Source of the DNA: Actinomycetota bacterium
GTDB taxonomy: Bacteria; Actinomycetota; CADDZG01; JAHWKV01; JAOPZY01
NCBI GenBank assembly: GCA_025963875.1
Contig: JAOPZY010000189.1
Coordinates: 1-35,026, forward strand
Direction: 5' to 3'
Length of the DNA stretch: 35,026 nt
Part shown: in pieces, positions 8,655 to 15,848 of the stretch
How positions within the stretch are numbered: position 1 is the stretch's first letter
Layout of the letters: the number at the start of each line of letters is the position of its first letter
Notes under the pieces: model-generated
Told to the model about the DNA's origin: nothing
What the model saw: only the letters and a program-made list of their open reading frames with translations
Databases searched by the model: none
Translations under genes and position numbers: made by a program

Positions 8655-9512
8655 CTACCCGCGCTCCGCGGTCCGCCCGATCCGGTCGAGCCATCGAAGG
8701 GGCGGCACCTTGTTGATGGCCCGGGAGAACGACCAGCGCTCGGAGGCGGCGGTGAGCACGACGAGCGCCCCGAGCACCACGAGGCGCCCCCGCACGGTCA
8801 GCGACAGGGCGACGCCCGCCCCGAGGACCGCCCCGAGCAGGTTGGCGCCGACGTCGCCGAGCATCCCGCGCTCGTTCAGGTCGGGCGCCAGCCAGAGAAG
8901 GGTGGCGGCGGCGACCGGCAGCGAGAGAACGACGTAGGCACTCCCCCACGAGACCGCGGCGAGCACGACCCAGGCGATGAGGAAGGCCTTGGCTGCCCTG
9001 CCGGGTCGCAGGTCCAGCAGGTTCACGATGTTGGCCGAGAGGGCGACGACGGCGGCGTCCAGCAGCGCCGGGCCGAGGCTGCCCTCCCAGAGGGCGCCGA
9101 CGATGAGCCCGATCGCCGCCCCCCCGAGGGCCTTGATGGCGCCGCCGGTCAGCTCGCCGCGAGCCATCGCCCGGACGTGCCCCCGGAACCCGCGGGCACG
9201 GCCCCCACCGGCCAGGTCGTCGAGGAGGCCGACGGCGAAGAACCCCAGCCCCGCCACGAGCAGGCCCCAGTGGTCCCTCGACGCGAACGTGGCCGCCACG
9301 CTGCCTCCGCTGCTCACGAGGTAGGTGACGGCGAGGGCGACCTCACCGCCGAGCAGCCCCGCCAGGATGACAAGACCCCCGACGACGGGGATCTCCCTGC
9401 CGCGGAAGTTGGTCCTCAGCAGTCCCTCCGGCGGCCTGGCGAGCAGGGAGGTGCCCACCACCGCGGCGACGGTGAACGCCAGCGCGGCCACGGCGATCGC
9501 CAGGAAGACCAT
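8655..9512 (-). CDS. MraY/WecA-type membrane phosphoglycosyl transferase homologue
   Basis: A 285-aa polytopic membrane protein with about 8-10 hydrophobic segments. Motifs of the glycosyltransferase-4 / polyprenyl-phosphate transferase family are present: N-terminal NFRGREIPVVGG, FFAVGLLDDLAG (Asp pair), TGGAIKALGG, ANIVNLLDLRPGRAAKA (Mg/nucleotide loop) and MLGDVGANLLGA. The family moves a phospho-sugar from a UDP-sugar to a polyprenyl phosphate. It is shorter than MraY (~360 aa), with RPGRA where MraY has LDGLDGLA, so it is probably not the peptidoglycan enzyme itself. It is more likely the actinobacterial homologue found near steA/mctB. The start ATG 9512 has TATCGT 8 nt upstream. Confidence 0.8.
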   Translation of the reverse strand: MVFLAIAVAALAFTVAAVVGTSLLARPPEGLLRTNFRGREIPVVGGLVILAGLLGGEVALAVTYLVSSGGSVAATFASRDHWGLLVAGLGFFAVGLLDDLAGGGRARGFRGHVRAMARGELTGGAIKALGGAAIGLIVGALWEGSLGPALLDAAVVALSANIVNLLDLRPGRAAKAFLIAWVVLAAVSWGSAYVVLSLPVAAATLLWLAPDLNERGMLGDVGANLLGAVLGAGVALSLTVRGRLVVLGALVVLTAASERWSFSRAINKVPPLRWLDRIGRTAERG

Positions 9513-9520
9513 GGCCCAAG

Positions 9521-9526
9521 ACGATA
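9521..9526 (-). promoter_or_regulatory. Candidate -10 element of a leaderless promoter (MraY-like gene)
   Basis: TATCGT on the minus strand ends 8 nt before the ATG at 9512. This is the divergent partner of the promoter at 9583 for the importer operon. Confidence 0.35.
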
Positions 9527-9582
9527 GCGGGGCAACGGTGGCAAGCCCCGGCTTTCGCGCCGTCTTGCCCGGAGCCCTGTGT

Positions 9583-9588
9583 TACAAC
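9583..9588 (+). promoter_or_regulatory. Candidate -10 element of a leaderless promoter (ABC importer operon)
   Basis: TACAAC ends 6 nt before the GTG at 9595. There is no Shine-Dalgarno, and the start codon lies where +1 would be. No convincing -35 element was found at 16-18 nt spacing. Confidence 0.4.
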
Positions 9589-9594
9589 AGACGC

Positions 9595-10359
9595 GTGGGG
9601 GAGGCGGATCCGGCGGAAGACAAGCGGCAACTCGTTGTCCTGGAGGGGGTCCGGAAGTCCTTCGGAGATCTCCAGGCCCTGCGGGACATCGACCTGACGG
9701 TTTCCGCGGGCGAGGTCGTCGTCCTCATCGGGCCCTCCGGCTCCGGCAAGTCCACCCTGTGCCGCTGCATCAACCGCCTCGAGACCATCGACGCCGGCAC
9801 CATCCTGATCGACGGCATGCCGCTGCCGCAGGAGGGGAAGGCCCTGGCCAGGCTGCGGGCCGACATCGGCATGGTCTTCCAGTCCTTCAACCTGTTCGCC
9901 CACAAGACGGTCCTCCAGAACGTCACCCTGGGCCCGATCAAGGTGCGGGACATCCCCAAGGCCGAGGCCGCCGAGCGGGGCATGGCCCTGCTGGAGCGGG
10001 TCGGCATCGCGGACAAGGCCGACCGGTATCCGGCAGAGCTGTCCGGGGGCCAGCAGCAGCGGGCCGCCATCGCACGGGCGCTGGCGATGGACCCGAAGCT
10101 CATGCTCTTCGACGAACCCACGTCCGCGCTCGACCCGGAGATGATCAAGGAGGTCCTCGATGTCATGATCGAACTGGCGAAGGAAGGCACCACCATGATC
10201 GTGGTCACCCACGAGATGGGGTTCGCCCGCTCCGCTGCGCGGCGGGTGGTGTTCATGGACGGGGGGAGGATCGTCGAGACCGCAGACCCCGACACCTTCT
10301 TCTCGTCGCCGTCCACCGAGCGCGCCCGGGACTTCCTTTCCAAGATCCTGGCCCACTAG
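9595..10359 (+). CDS. gluA: Polar amino-acid (glutamate-type) ABC importer, ATP-binding protein
   Basis: A 254-aa protein. Walker A GPSGSGKST (about residues 46-54), Q-loop MVFQSFNLFAHKT, signature LSGGQQQRAAIARAL, Walker B LMLFDEPTSALDPE and switch His in VVTHEMGF are all intact. SFNLF and HEMGFAR are typical of the GlnQ/GluA amino-acid branch. The start is GTG 9595, since homology starts soon after and the -10-like TACAAC sits 6 nt upstream. The ORF is open further upstream only as a shadow of the divergent gene. It is the first gene of a four-gene operon in the order ATPase, binding protein, permease, permease, as in gluABCD of Corynebacterium. Confidence 0.93.
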   Translation: MGEADPAEDKRQLVVLEGVRKSFGDLQALRDIDLTVSAGEVVVLIGPSGSGKSTLCRCINRLETIDAGTILIDGMPLPQEGKALARLRADIGMVFQSFNLFAHKTVLQNVTLGPIKVRDIPKAEAAERGMALLERVGIADKADRYPAELSGGQQQRAAIARALAMDPKLMLFDEPTSALDPEMIKEVLDVMIELAKEGTTMIVVTHEMGFARSAARRVVFMDGGRIVETADPDTFFSSPSTERARDFLSKILAH

Positions 10360-10386
10360 CAAGCACCCCCGAGAAGGAGACACACG

Positions 10387-11352
10387 ATGCGTGCACCACG
10401 GATCCGTTTGCTGGCCGTCCCGCTGCTGGCCGTGGGGCTGGTGGCGGCAGCCGGCTGCTCCAAGAAGACGACCACCTCAGCGAGTCCGACGCCGGGCCCG
10501 ACCTTCGCCGCCGGAACGACGATGGCCCGCCTCCAGGCGGCCGGCAAGATGACGGTGGGCACCAAGTTCGACCAGCCCCTCTTCGGGCTGAAGAACCCGC
10601 TGACGGGCGCCATCGAGGGCTTCGACGTCGAGATCGCCAAGCTCGTCGCCCAGGGCATCTACGGCGGGACCGCCGATGAGGCAGCCAAGCACATCAACTT
10701 CGTCGAGACGCCCTCCAACGTGCGGGAGATCTCCATCCAGCAGGGCAAAGTCGACATGGTCGTGGCCACCTACACGATCAACAACACCCGCAAGCAGGTC
10801 GTGGACTTCGGCGGTCCGTACTACGTCGCCGGCCAGGACATCATGGTGAAGAAGGGCGACGACTCCATCAAGAGCGTGACCGACCTCAATGGCAAGAAGG
10901 TCTGCACGGTGCAGGGCTCGACCTCGCTGACCAACGTCAAGGCGAAGGCGCCGCAGGCGGACCTCTCCATCACCTTCGATCTCTACTCGAAATGTGCCGA
11001 CGCCCTGAGGGACGGCCGGGTCCAGGCGGAGACCACGGACAACGTCATCCTGCTCGGGCTGGTGAAGGACAACAAGGACGTCTTCAAGGTCGTCGGCAAC
11101 CCCTTCACCACCGAACCGTACGGCATCGGGATCAAGAAGGGCGACGACGCCTTCCGCAGCTTCATCAACGACCGGCTCGAGGCCAGCTACCAGGACGGGT
11201 CGTGGGCGGCCGCCTTCAACAAGACCGTCGGCACGGCCGGGGTCACCGCCCCGGCGCCCCCAGCGGTCGACCGCTACACCTCGGTGCCCGGCGCACCGAC
11301 CTCGACGGTGACGTCGACCGTGCCGTCCACGGTGACCCCGACCGCCAAGTAG
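10387..11352 (+). CDS. gluB: Glutamate-type ABC importer, substrate-binding lipoprotein
   Basis: A 321-aa protein. A signal peptide with lipobox VAAAGC places the lipidated Cys at residue 24. A Thr/Ser/Pro linker follows, then a family-3 solute-binding domain: MTVGTKFDQPLFG, GFDVEIAKLVAQ, FVETPSNVREISIQQGKVDM, YTINNTRKQVVDFGGPYY, GKKVCTVQGSTS and PYGIGIKKGDDAFRSFINDR. The C-terminus is a Pro/Thr/Ser-rich tail (about residues 285-321) that is unusual for the family and may span part of the cell wall. An AGAAGGAGA Shine-Dalgarno lies before the ATG. It captures an acidic or polar amino acid, most likely glutamate, outside the membrane. Specificity is inferred from gene order and family. Confidence 0.9.
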   Translation: MRAPRIRLLAVPLLAVGLVAAAGCSKKTTTSASPTPGPTFAAGTTMARLQAAGKMTVGTKFDQPLFGLKNPLTGAIEGFDVEIAKLVAQGIYGGTADEAAKHINFVETPSNVREISIQQGKVDMVVATYTINNTRKQVVDFGGPYYVAGQDIMVKKGDDSIKSVTDLNGKKVCTVQGSTSLTNVKAKAPQADLSITFDLYSKCADALRDGRVQAETTDNVILLGLVKDNKDVFKVVGNPFTTEPYGIGIKKGDDAFRSFINDRLEASYQDGSWAAAFNKTVGTAGVTAPAPPAVDRYTSVPGAPTSTVTSTVPSTVTPTAK

Positions 11353-11353
11353 G

Positions 11354-11998
11354 TTGAGCGTCCTCATCCACAACCTCGGCGCCTTCGGCGCCGGGTTCCG
11401 CACGACCCTGGCCCTCACCCTGGCGAGCTTCGCCGGGGCGCTGGCCATCGGCCTCGTCGTCGCCTCGATGCGCGTGAGCCCGGTGGCGCCCCTGCGCGCC
11501 GCCGGGACCGCGTACGTCGAGACCATCCGGAACATCCCGTTGCTGGTCCTGCTGTTCCTGTTCTTCTTCGGGTTCCCGAAGATGGGCATCCAGTACCCGC
11601 CGTTCCCGTCGGCGGTGATCGTCATGGCCGCCTATACCGGCTCCTTTGTGGCCGAGACCATCCGCTCCGGCGTCAACACCGTGGCGCGCGGCCAGGCAGA
11701 GGCGGCCAGGGCGATCGGCCTCACGTTCCCGCAGTCCCTCCGCCTCGTCGTGCTGCCGCAGGCCCTGCGGGCGGTGGTCGCACCGATCGGCAACCTGTTC
11801 ATCGCCCTCGTCAAGAACACGGCCCTCGCCTCCACCATCGCAGTGGTGGAACTGGGCTCCGTCTACACCCGGCTGATCACCGAGACCGCCCAGCCCGTGG
11901 CGATCCTGTTCGGTGCCACCGTGGGCTACCTGGCGCTTGCCCTCACGGGGGGATGGATCTTCGCCGAGATCGAGCACAAGGTGGCCATCAAGAGATGA
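11354..11998 (+). CDS. gluC: Glutamate-type ABC importer, permease 1
   Basis: A 214-aa HisM-family permease starting at TTG 11354, one base after the gluB stop. It has about five hydrophobic segments, the motif RNIPLLVLLFLFFFGFPK common in this family, and the cytoplasmic EAA loop EAARAIGLTFPQSLRLVVLP that docks on the ATPase. It forms a heterodimer with the next gene product. Its end overlaps gluD by ATGA, so the two are translationally coupled. Confidence 0.9.
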   Translation: MSVLIHNLGAFGAGFRTTLALTLASFAGALAIGLVVASMRVSPVAPLRAAGTAYVETIRNIPLLVLLFLFFFGFPKMGIQYPPFPSAVIVMAAYTGSFVAETIRSGVNTVARGQAEAARAIGLTFPQSLRLVVLPQALRAVVAPIGNLFIALVKNTALASTIAVVELGSVYTRLITETAQPVAILFGATVGYLALALTGGWIFAEIEHKVAIKR

Positions 11999-12867
11999 GC
12001 GTGGTGCTCGGCGACGCCCTCGGCCCCCGCGGCAGGCGGAGGACGGCGATCGCGTCGGTCGTCTCGTCCGCGGTCCTCCTCGGGCTGCTGATCATCGCGC
12101 TCCGCAGGTTGTCGGCGACCGGCCAGCTCGATGCGGCCAAGTGGTCCTTCCTCGTGAAGCCGCTCGTCATCCGCTTCCTGCTGGGCGGCCTGGGCAACAC
12201 CCTCCGGGCGGCCGCCGTCGCCATCGTCCCCGCCGTGACCATCGGCACGGTGCTCGCCCTGGGCCGCCTGTCCCGGAAGGCCCCGGTGCGGCTCGCCGCC
12301 AACGCCTACGTCCAGTTCTTCCGGGCCCTGCCCCTGTTCATCCTCATCATCTTCATGTTCTACGGCGTTTCGAAGCTCGGCACCGACCTCTCCCCGTACT
12401 GGGCGCTCGTGGCGGGGCTCAGCATCTACAACGCCGCGGTCTTCGGCGAGATCTTCCGGGCCGGCATCCTGTCGCTCGACCGCGGGCAGTCCGAAGCCGC
12501 GCTCTCCCTGGGGATGCGCCGCCGGCAGGCGATGTGGCTCGTCGTCCTCCCCCAGGCCTACCGCCGGATGATCCCCACGATCCTGAGCCAGTCGGTCACC
12601 CTGCTGAAGGACACGTCGCTCGGCTTCACCGTCACCTACGAGGAGCTGCTGCGGCGGGGCGTGTTCGTGGGTGCTGCCGGCAAGGACCCCCTGCAGGCCT
12701 TTGTCGCCGTCGCCCTCATCTACCTCGCCGTCAACATGACGCTCAGCCGGGCGGCCCGCCGCCTGGAGATCCGGCAGCGCCGCCGGTACCGGGCGGGGAG
12801 CATCGATATCGCGGGGGCCGAGGACCTCCAGGCGGTGGCCGCCGGGGCGTCGATGGGCGGAACCTAA
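11995..12867 (+). CDS. gluD: Glutamate-type ABC importer, permease 2
   Basis: A 290-aa HisM-family permease starting at ATG 11995 inside the gluC stop. It has an extra N-terminal membrane helix and connecting region (about residues 1-60), then RFLLGGLGNTLRAAAVAIVP, FFRALPLFILIIFMFYGVS and the EAA loop SEAALSLGMRRRQAMWLVVLP. The longer second permease with an N-terminal extension is the usual GluD arrangement. The C-terminal ~25 residues are charged and cytoplasmic. It is the last gene of the importer operon. Confidence 0.9.
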   Translation: MSVVLGDALGPRGRRRTAIASVVSSAVLLGLLIIALRRLSATGQLDAAKWSFLVKPLVIRFLLGGLGNTLRAAAVAIVPAVTIGTVLALGRLSRKAPVRLAANAYVQFFRALPLFILIIFMFYGVSKLGTDLSPYWALVAGLSIYNAAVFGEIFRAGILSLDRGQSEAALSLGMRRRQAMWLVVLPQAYRRMIPTILSQSVTLLKDTSLGFTVTYEELLRRGVFVGAAGKDPLQAFVAVALIYLAVNMTLSRAARRLEIRQRRRYRAGSIDIAGAEDLQAVAAGASMGGT

Positions 12868-12943
12868 AGGCAAGGCGGCGGGGCCGGTAGGCTTACCAAA
12901 CGTGAACCCCTCCCCGGGCCGGTGGTCAGTCGGTGACGGCCGA

Positions 12944-12988
12944 AGATTGTGCCAAAAAGTGCGCCCAGCACGCTTTTTGGCACAATCT
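12944..12988. repeat. Perfect 16-bp inverted repeat (hairpin) between importer operon and murJ
   Basis: AGATTGTGCCAAAAAG (12944-12959) and CTTTTTGGCACAATCT (12973-12988) are exact reverse complements with a 13-nt loop. The arms are AT-richer than the surroundings. It lies 77 nt after gluD and 36 nt before murJ. As RNA it would form a strong stem, so it may terminate the importer transcript, although the T-run is within the stem rather than after it. The long perfect arms also resemble a small non-autonomous repeat. The rest of 12868-13023 shows nothing else. Confidence 0.7.
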
Positions 12989-13023
12989 AGATCTGAGACT
13001 GGGCCCCTCGTGGGCTTGTCTCC

Positions 13024-14700
13024 GTGAAACCGCCCCTTCTCCCACCCGGGCGGGCCGCCGTACGGGCCGGGGGGGCGCCCGCCCCGGACCGGCAGGATCC
13101 CCCACCCGAGCGCGGCGCAGCCGTCATCGCCGGGCTCACGGCCGCGAGCCGCGGCATGGGACTGGTCCGGACCCTCGTCGCCACCGGGGTCCTCGGCCTC
13201 ACCTACCTCGGGAACACGTACACCAGCACCAACCTCGTCTCGAACCTGCTGTTCGACGTCTTCGCCGGCGGGGCGCTCGCCGCCGTGCTGGTGCCGGCCC
13301 TCAGCGCCGCCCTCGTCAGCGACGATCCCGCCGAGGCACAGCGGTGCGCGAGCGCCTTCGCCAACACGGTGCTGCTCGTGCTCACGCCGGTGGTCCTCGC
13401 CGGCATCGCGCTGCGCGGCCCCATCATGGCGGCGCTGACCTCCGGGGTCGGGGACCGGGCGATCCGCAGCGCGGAGCGGGACCTCGGCGGGTTCTTCCTC
13501 CTGCTGTTCCTCCCCCAGGTGTGGCTCTACGGGATCGGGCTCGTCACCACCGGCGTGCTGCACGCCCACCACCGCTTCGCCGGTCCCGCGCTGGCGCCGC
13601 TGGTGTCGAGCGTCGTCGTCACGGCGTCGTACCTCGCCTACGCCGGCATCGAAGGTGTCAACGGCCAGAACATCCGTCAGGTGTCGGCGACCGGCCGCTG
13701 GATCCTCGGTCTCGGCACCACGGCCGGGGTCGCCGCCCTCTCGCTGTCGGTCCTGGTCCCCGCCTGGCGGCTCGGCCTGCGCTGGCGACCGGTGCTCCGC
13801 ATCCCCCTGGAGGCCAGGCGCCTCACCCGGCGGCTGCTCACCTCGGCCGTCGTTGCGGTAGGGATGGAGCAGGTGCTGCTCGGCGTCATGCTGCTGCTGG
13901 GCAACCGGGTCGAGGGCGGCGTGGTCGCCTACTGGCTGGCCTTCACCCTGCTCGAGCTGCCCTGGGCGGTCCTCGCCGTTCCCATCGCCATCGCCGCGTT
14001 CCCGGGCCTCGCCGGCTCGGCAGCCAGGGGCGAGGCCGGCGAGTTCGCCGAGCGCTGCGCGACCGCATCCCGGAACCTCGCCGTCCTGGTCTTCGGCGGC
14101 ACCGCGGGGATCCTCGTCCTGGCCGGGCCCGGGTCGCAGCTGCTGCTCGACGCCGGCGTCGGCGGCCAGGGCTCGGCGCACCTGCTGGCGCCGGCCGTCG
14201 CCGCCTTTGCTCCCGGCCTCGTCGGCTACGGCGCCTACGCCCTCCTCACCCGGGTGGCGTACGCCCTGGGGGACGGACGCTCCCCGGCGCTGGGCGCGGT
14301 GGCGGGGTTCGGCTCGGCGACGGTGCTCAGCTTCCTCGCGTATCCGTTCTTCCACGGGCGCTCGCTCATCGCGGCGCTCGCCGGCGCCTTCTCGGTGGGC
14401 ATGACGCTGGCGGCGGCGCTGATGCTGCGCCGGCTGTCGGCAACGGCCGGCCCCCGTGCGTTCGCGGGCGTCGCCACAACCTGCGGCCGGGCGCTGGGCG
14501 CTGCTGCTGCCGCCATCCTTGCGGGCCTCGGCGCCGGAGCGGTCCTGAACGGCCCCGACCTCGCCCACCACGTTGCCGCGGTGCTCGGGGCCGGTGCCGC
14601 AACCGCCTCGGTCTACCTCGGCGTCCTCCATGGCCTGGGCGACCGGCAGCTGAAGCGGGCCTTCACCGCCATGCGGGCAGCCGGGGTCACCGGCCGATGA
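13024..14700 (+). CDS. murJ: MurJ/MviN-family lipid II flippase
   Basis: A 558-aa polytopic membrane protein of the MOP exporter superfamily, with about 14 hydrophobic segments. The start of the conserved region, GLTAASRGMGLVRTLVATGV, and LLFDVFAGGALAAVLVPALS match the usual MurJ N-terminus (RxxGFxRD-like region, then F..G..A.A.VP). FFLLLFLPQVWLYGIG, TTGVLHAHHRFAGPALAP and ALLTRVAYALGD also fit. A Pro-rich cytoplasmic leader of ~35 residues precedes it. The start is GTG 13024. It lacks the C-terminal kinase-like and binding domains found in mycobacterial MviN. It would flip an undecaprenyl-linked precursor. Overlap with a GT4 glycosyltransferase (ATGA) suggests an envelope glycan substrate, so it may be a paralogue dedicated to another polymer. 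Confidence 0.85.
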   Translation: MKPPLLPPGRAAVRAGGAPAPDRQDPPPERGAAVIAGLTAASRGMGLVRTLVATGVLGLTYLGNTYTSTNLVSNLLFDVFAGGALAAVLVPALSAALVSDDPAEAQRCASAFANTVLLVLTPVVLAGIALRGPIMAALTSGVGDRAIRSAERDLGGFFLLLFLPQVWLYGIGLVTTGVLHAHHRFAGPALAPLVSSVVVTASYLAYAGIEGVNGQNIRQVSATGRWILGLGTTAGVAALSLSVLVPAWRLGLRWRPVLRIPLEARRLTRRLLTSAVVAVGMEQVLLGVMLLLGNRVEGGVVAYWLAFTLLELPWAVLAVPIAIAAFPGLAGSAARGEAGEFAERCATASRNLAVLVFGGTAGILVLAGPGSQLLLDAGVGGQGSAHLLAPAVAAFAPGLVGYGAYALLTRVAYALGDGRSPALGAVAGFGSATVLSFLAYPFFHGRSLIAALAGAFSVGMTLAAALMLRRLSATAGPRAFAGVATTCGRALGAAAAAILAGLGAGAVLNGPDLAHHVAAVLGAGAATASVYLGVLHGLGDRQLKRAFTAMRAAGVTGR

Positions 14701-15848
14701 TCGCCCGGACGGGGGCCGCCCGCATCGTCCTCGTCACCGCCCAGACCACGGGCGGCATCGGCCGTCACGTCTCCTCCCTGCTCCCCGAGTTGCTCGGCCG
14801 GGGGGCCAGGGTCGAGGTCGCCGCCCCGCGGGCGACGGGTGGCCTCGGCGCCGAGGCGGCCGGCACGCCGTTCTGGCCGGTCGAGATCCCGCGGCTGCCT
14901 TCGCCCGTGCCGGCCGTCTCCGCCCTGCGGGAGTTGAAGCGGGCGCTCGACGGGGCCGACCTCGTCCACGCCCACGGCGTCCGGGCGGGCCTGGCGGCCG
15001 GCGCCGCGGCACGCTCCGACGCCGTGCCGCACCTCATCGTGACCATCCACAACGCGGTCTTCGAAAGCGGTTCCACCCGCCGGGGGGCCGAGTCCGTCGC
15101 CCACCGGATGCTCGCCCTCCTGTCCGAGCAGCGCATCTGCGTGTCCGAGGACGTCGCCCGGGCGGCCCGCGCGGCTGCGCCCGCCAAAGCGGGTTCGGTC
15201 CTCGTGATGCCGGTCGGTGCCGATCCCACGCCGGTCGAGCCGGCGGAGGCCGCGGCCGCCCGGGAGAAGCTCGGGCTCGAGGCCGGGCGTCCCCTGGTGG
15301 TGAGCGTGGGCCGCCTCGACCCCCAGAAGGGCTTCGACGTCCTGGTCGAGGCGGCGGCCCGGATGAACGGGACCTCGCCGCCAATCGTCGTGATTTGCGG
15401 GGAGGGCCCCGCCCGACCGGAGCTCGAGGAGCGGATCCGTGCCCTCGGTCTCGGCGGCCGGGTCCGCCTCCTCGGCAACCGCAAGGACGCCAAGGCGCTC
15501 ATCGCCGCCGCCGATGCGTTCTGCATGCCCTCCCGCTGGGAGGGAAGCCCGCTGGCGCTGCACGAGGCGCTCGCCGCCGGGCGCCCGGTCGTCGCGGCTG
15601 CGGTGGGGGGTATCCCGGAGCTGCTGACCTTCGGGCAGGCGGGGCTCCTCGTGCCGCCGGAGGATCCCGGCGCCCTTGCCGCCGCGGTGGGCCGGGTCCT
15701 GGCGGACCGTTCGCTTGCCGAGCGCCTGGGGGCCCGTGCGCTCGAGGCCGCCGAGGCCTGGCCGGACGCCGCAACGACCGCCCGCAGGGTGGCCGACCTC
15801 TACGAGAAGATCCTGGGCCGCCCGCTCGGCGGGGGCCAACCGGAGTGA
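14697..15848 (+). CDS. GT4-family glycosyltransferase
   Basis: A 383-aa protein of GT-B fold. The N-terminal half has the glycine-rich loop TTGGIGRHVSSLLPELLGRG, DLVHAHGVRAGLAAG and the acceptor-side LIVTIHNAVFESG. The C-terminal nucleotide-sugar domain begins LVVSVGRLDPQKGFDVLVEA and continues with VVICGEGPARPELEERI and the E-x7-E motif EGSPLALHEALAAGRPVVA. The start is ATG 14697, overlapping the murJ stop. Donor and acceptor are unknown. Coupling to a flippase suggests it works on a lipid-linked envelope glycan. An apparent 971-aa ORF covering this and murJ is a shadow in its first part. Confidence 0.88.
   Translation: MIARTGAARIVLVTAQTTGGIGRHVSSLLPELLGRGARVEVAAPRATGGLGAEAAGTPFWPVEIPRLPSPVPAVSALRELKRALDGADLVHAHGVRAGLAAGAAARSDAVPHLIVTIHNAVFESGSTRRGAESVAHRMLALLSEQRICVSEDVARAARAAAPAKAGSVLVMPVGADPTPVEPAEAAAAREKLGLEAGRPLVVSVGRLDPQKGFDVLVEAAARMNGTSPPIVVICGEGPARPELEERIRALGLGGRVRLLGNRKDAKALIAAADAFCMPSRWEGSPLALHEALAAGRPVVAAAVGGIPELLTFGQAGLLVPPEDPGALAAAVGRVLADRSLAERLGARALEAAEAWPDAATTARRVADLYEKILGRPLGGGQPE

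Noticed and set aside
12933-15848. 971-aa continuous reading frame as a fusion protein
   Set aside because: Its first ~590 codons are a GC-rich shadow frame of murJ without recognisable domains. The real glycosyltransferase starts at ATG 14697 overlapping the murJ stop.
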